Source: Prolixibacteraceae bacterium
GTDB taxonomy: Bacteria > Bacteroidota > Bacteroidia > Bacteroidales > Prolixibacteraceae
Assembly (NCBI GenBank): GCA_014380255.1
Contig: JACMKG010000192.1
Span: 1-5,786 of the forward strand
Direction of reading: 5' to 3'
DNA length: 5,786 nucleotides
The notes beneath the pieces were generated by a model. It did not search any database and was not told where the DNA came from. It was given only the letters and a program-made list of their open reading frames with translations. Each line of letters starts with the position of its first letter. The stretch's first letter is position 1. The position numbers and the translations under genes were made by a program. Positions 4,955 through 5,786 of the stretch are shown here, piece by piece.

Positions 4955-5786
4955 TTAGGTTCTTAGGCTCTTAATTTTCTTCTTATTCTTTTTCCACCAG
5001 ATGATACAACCACTTACCGGAAGGCTTGCAATCAGCAAACTCATCAAAAAGGCGAAGATCTTGCCCGGTAACCCTAGGATCGCCCCGGTATGAATTTCGT
5101 AGTTCATCCTAAAAAGCTTATCCGCGAACTGTGCCTCGTTGAAACGCCCGTAGATCATATTCACATCAACCTCCTTCAGGGTATGCTGATCAAAATAACG
5201 GTAATCCGTCTTCCAGTATTTCCCATCTCGTTGGTTGGCATGAGCCCCGATGGTGGCACTGTCTGAATGGGTGGGGTGAACTTCTATGGATTGGGCATCG
5301 GGGTATTCCTTTTGCATAAGTAGCCACACACGATCCAATGCAGGTGTCGAATCAGTAATGGAACCTTCCACAGTGGTTTTTGAATATACCTCTTCGTAAA
5401 CAATTGATTTTTCTCCTCCTGCCAATTTATAATAGCCTTGGGCGAACCATTGAAAGCCCCACACCAACCCGGTGATCGCAAAAATAAGGGCAAAGACGGT
5501 TGCATAGATTCCGCCCACCACGTGAAGATCAAAGTTTATCCGGGGCCATCTGGTGCCTTTGGGCCAATGAAACCAAGTCCTGTTCTTTAGCGCTTTACGA
5601 CTTTTAGGTATCCACAGTACAACGCCAGACAAGAGTATCAGGACGAAGATAAGGGTGGCCGAGGCTACCAGGGGCTGACCGATTTGCGGAGGTAGCCACA
5701 GGTAATAGTGTCCTTGCATGATAAAACGAAAAAAATCCTTGTTCATATCCTTCACCTTTTTCACCTCTCCGGTATATGGGTCCAGG
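4955..5786 (-). CDS. PepSY-associated transmembrane protein, C-terminal part (partial, runs off right edge)
   Basis: This belongs to the PepSY_TM / COG3182 group of iron-regulated inner-membrane proteins (PiuB-like), often found with TonB-dependent siderophore receptors; the exact reaction is unsettled, with roles proposed in ferric-siderophore reduction or uptake. 276 residues are visible. The frame stays open to the edge and starts LDPYTGEV, a typical internal family motif that follows the first PepSY-like region, so the GTG at 5764 and ATG at 5746 are not the true start. Membrane segments lie at about 39-59, 88-109 and 241-264 of the visible part. Conserved histidines occur at GHYYLW (H26), FDLHVVGG (H88) and EIHTGAILGLPG (H232), plausible heme or metal ligands. 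A periplasmic second PepSY-like domain spans about 113-225 (ALDRVWLLMQKEYPDAQSIEV). The protein ends in a basic tail (WWKKNKKKIKSLRT). It converges on the DUF6169-like gene. Confidence 0.88.
   Translation of the reverse strand, partial: LDPYTGEVKKVKDMNKDFFRFIMQGHYYLWLPPQIGQPLVASATLIFVLILLSGVVLWIPKSRKALKNRTWFHWPKGTRWPRINFDLHVVGGIYATVFALIFAITGLVWGFQWFAQGYYKLAGGEKSIVYEEVYSKTTVEGSITDSTPALDRVWLLMQKEYPDAQSIEVHPTHSDSATIGAHANQRDGKYWKTDYRYFDQHTLKEVDVNMIYGRFNEAQFADKLFRMNYEIHTGAILGLPGKIFAFLMSLLIASLPVSGCIIWWKKNKKKIKSLRT

Overview
The window looks like a chromosomal segment of a Bacteroidota bacterium, probably Bacteroidales-like. The evidence is the absence of Shine-Dalgarno sequences before the starts, several TAnnTTTG-type -7 promoter elements typical of the phylum, a DUF6169-like gene, and closest resemblance of the proteins (from memory, no search run) to Bacteroidota versions. 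It is mostly ordinary housekeeping and membrane-transport sequence with one unusual intergenic spacer and one AT-rich two-gene unit of unknown function.

Layout. 1-878 (minus) is the N-terminal third or so of the transcription-repair coupling factor Mfd, starting at a TTG codon and running off the left edge. 879-1315 is a 437-nt divergent spacer. It holds a perfect -7 element for mfd, three tandem copies of a 54-bp repeat, then a 190-nt stretch with no G on the plus strand, built of degenerate AACCCTT-like units, and finally a probable ppk2 promoter. 1316-2185 (plus) is a complete class I-like polyphosphate kinase 2. 2308-3375 (plus) is a complete CorA-type Mg2+/divalent cation channel. The two are separated by a perfect 9-bp hairpin. 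3615-4055 (plus) is a small DUF4395 membrane protein with its own -7 element and a strong intrinsic terminator. 4219-4353 and 4371-4838 (plus) form a low-GC bicistron: a 44-residue charged peptide followed by a 155-residue DUF6169-like protein. 4955-5786 (minus) is the C-terminal part of a PepSY-associated transmembrane protein of the iron-regulated (PiuB/COG3182) kind, whose start lies beyond the right edge.

How the genes relate. Most genes appear to be independent units. ppk2 and corA may be co-transcribed, and a Mg2+ channel beside a Mg2+-dependent polyphosphate/nucleotide kinase is functionally sensible, but this is inference. The best candidate for something undescribed is the small-ORF/DUF6169-like pair, whose architecture (tiny charged first gene, 17-nt gap, AT-rich, direct repeats at the promoter) resembles a toxin-antitoxin or small regulatory module. 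The most striking non-coding signal is the spacer between mfd and ppk2.
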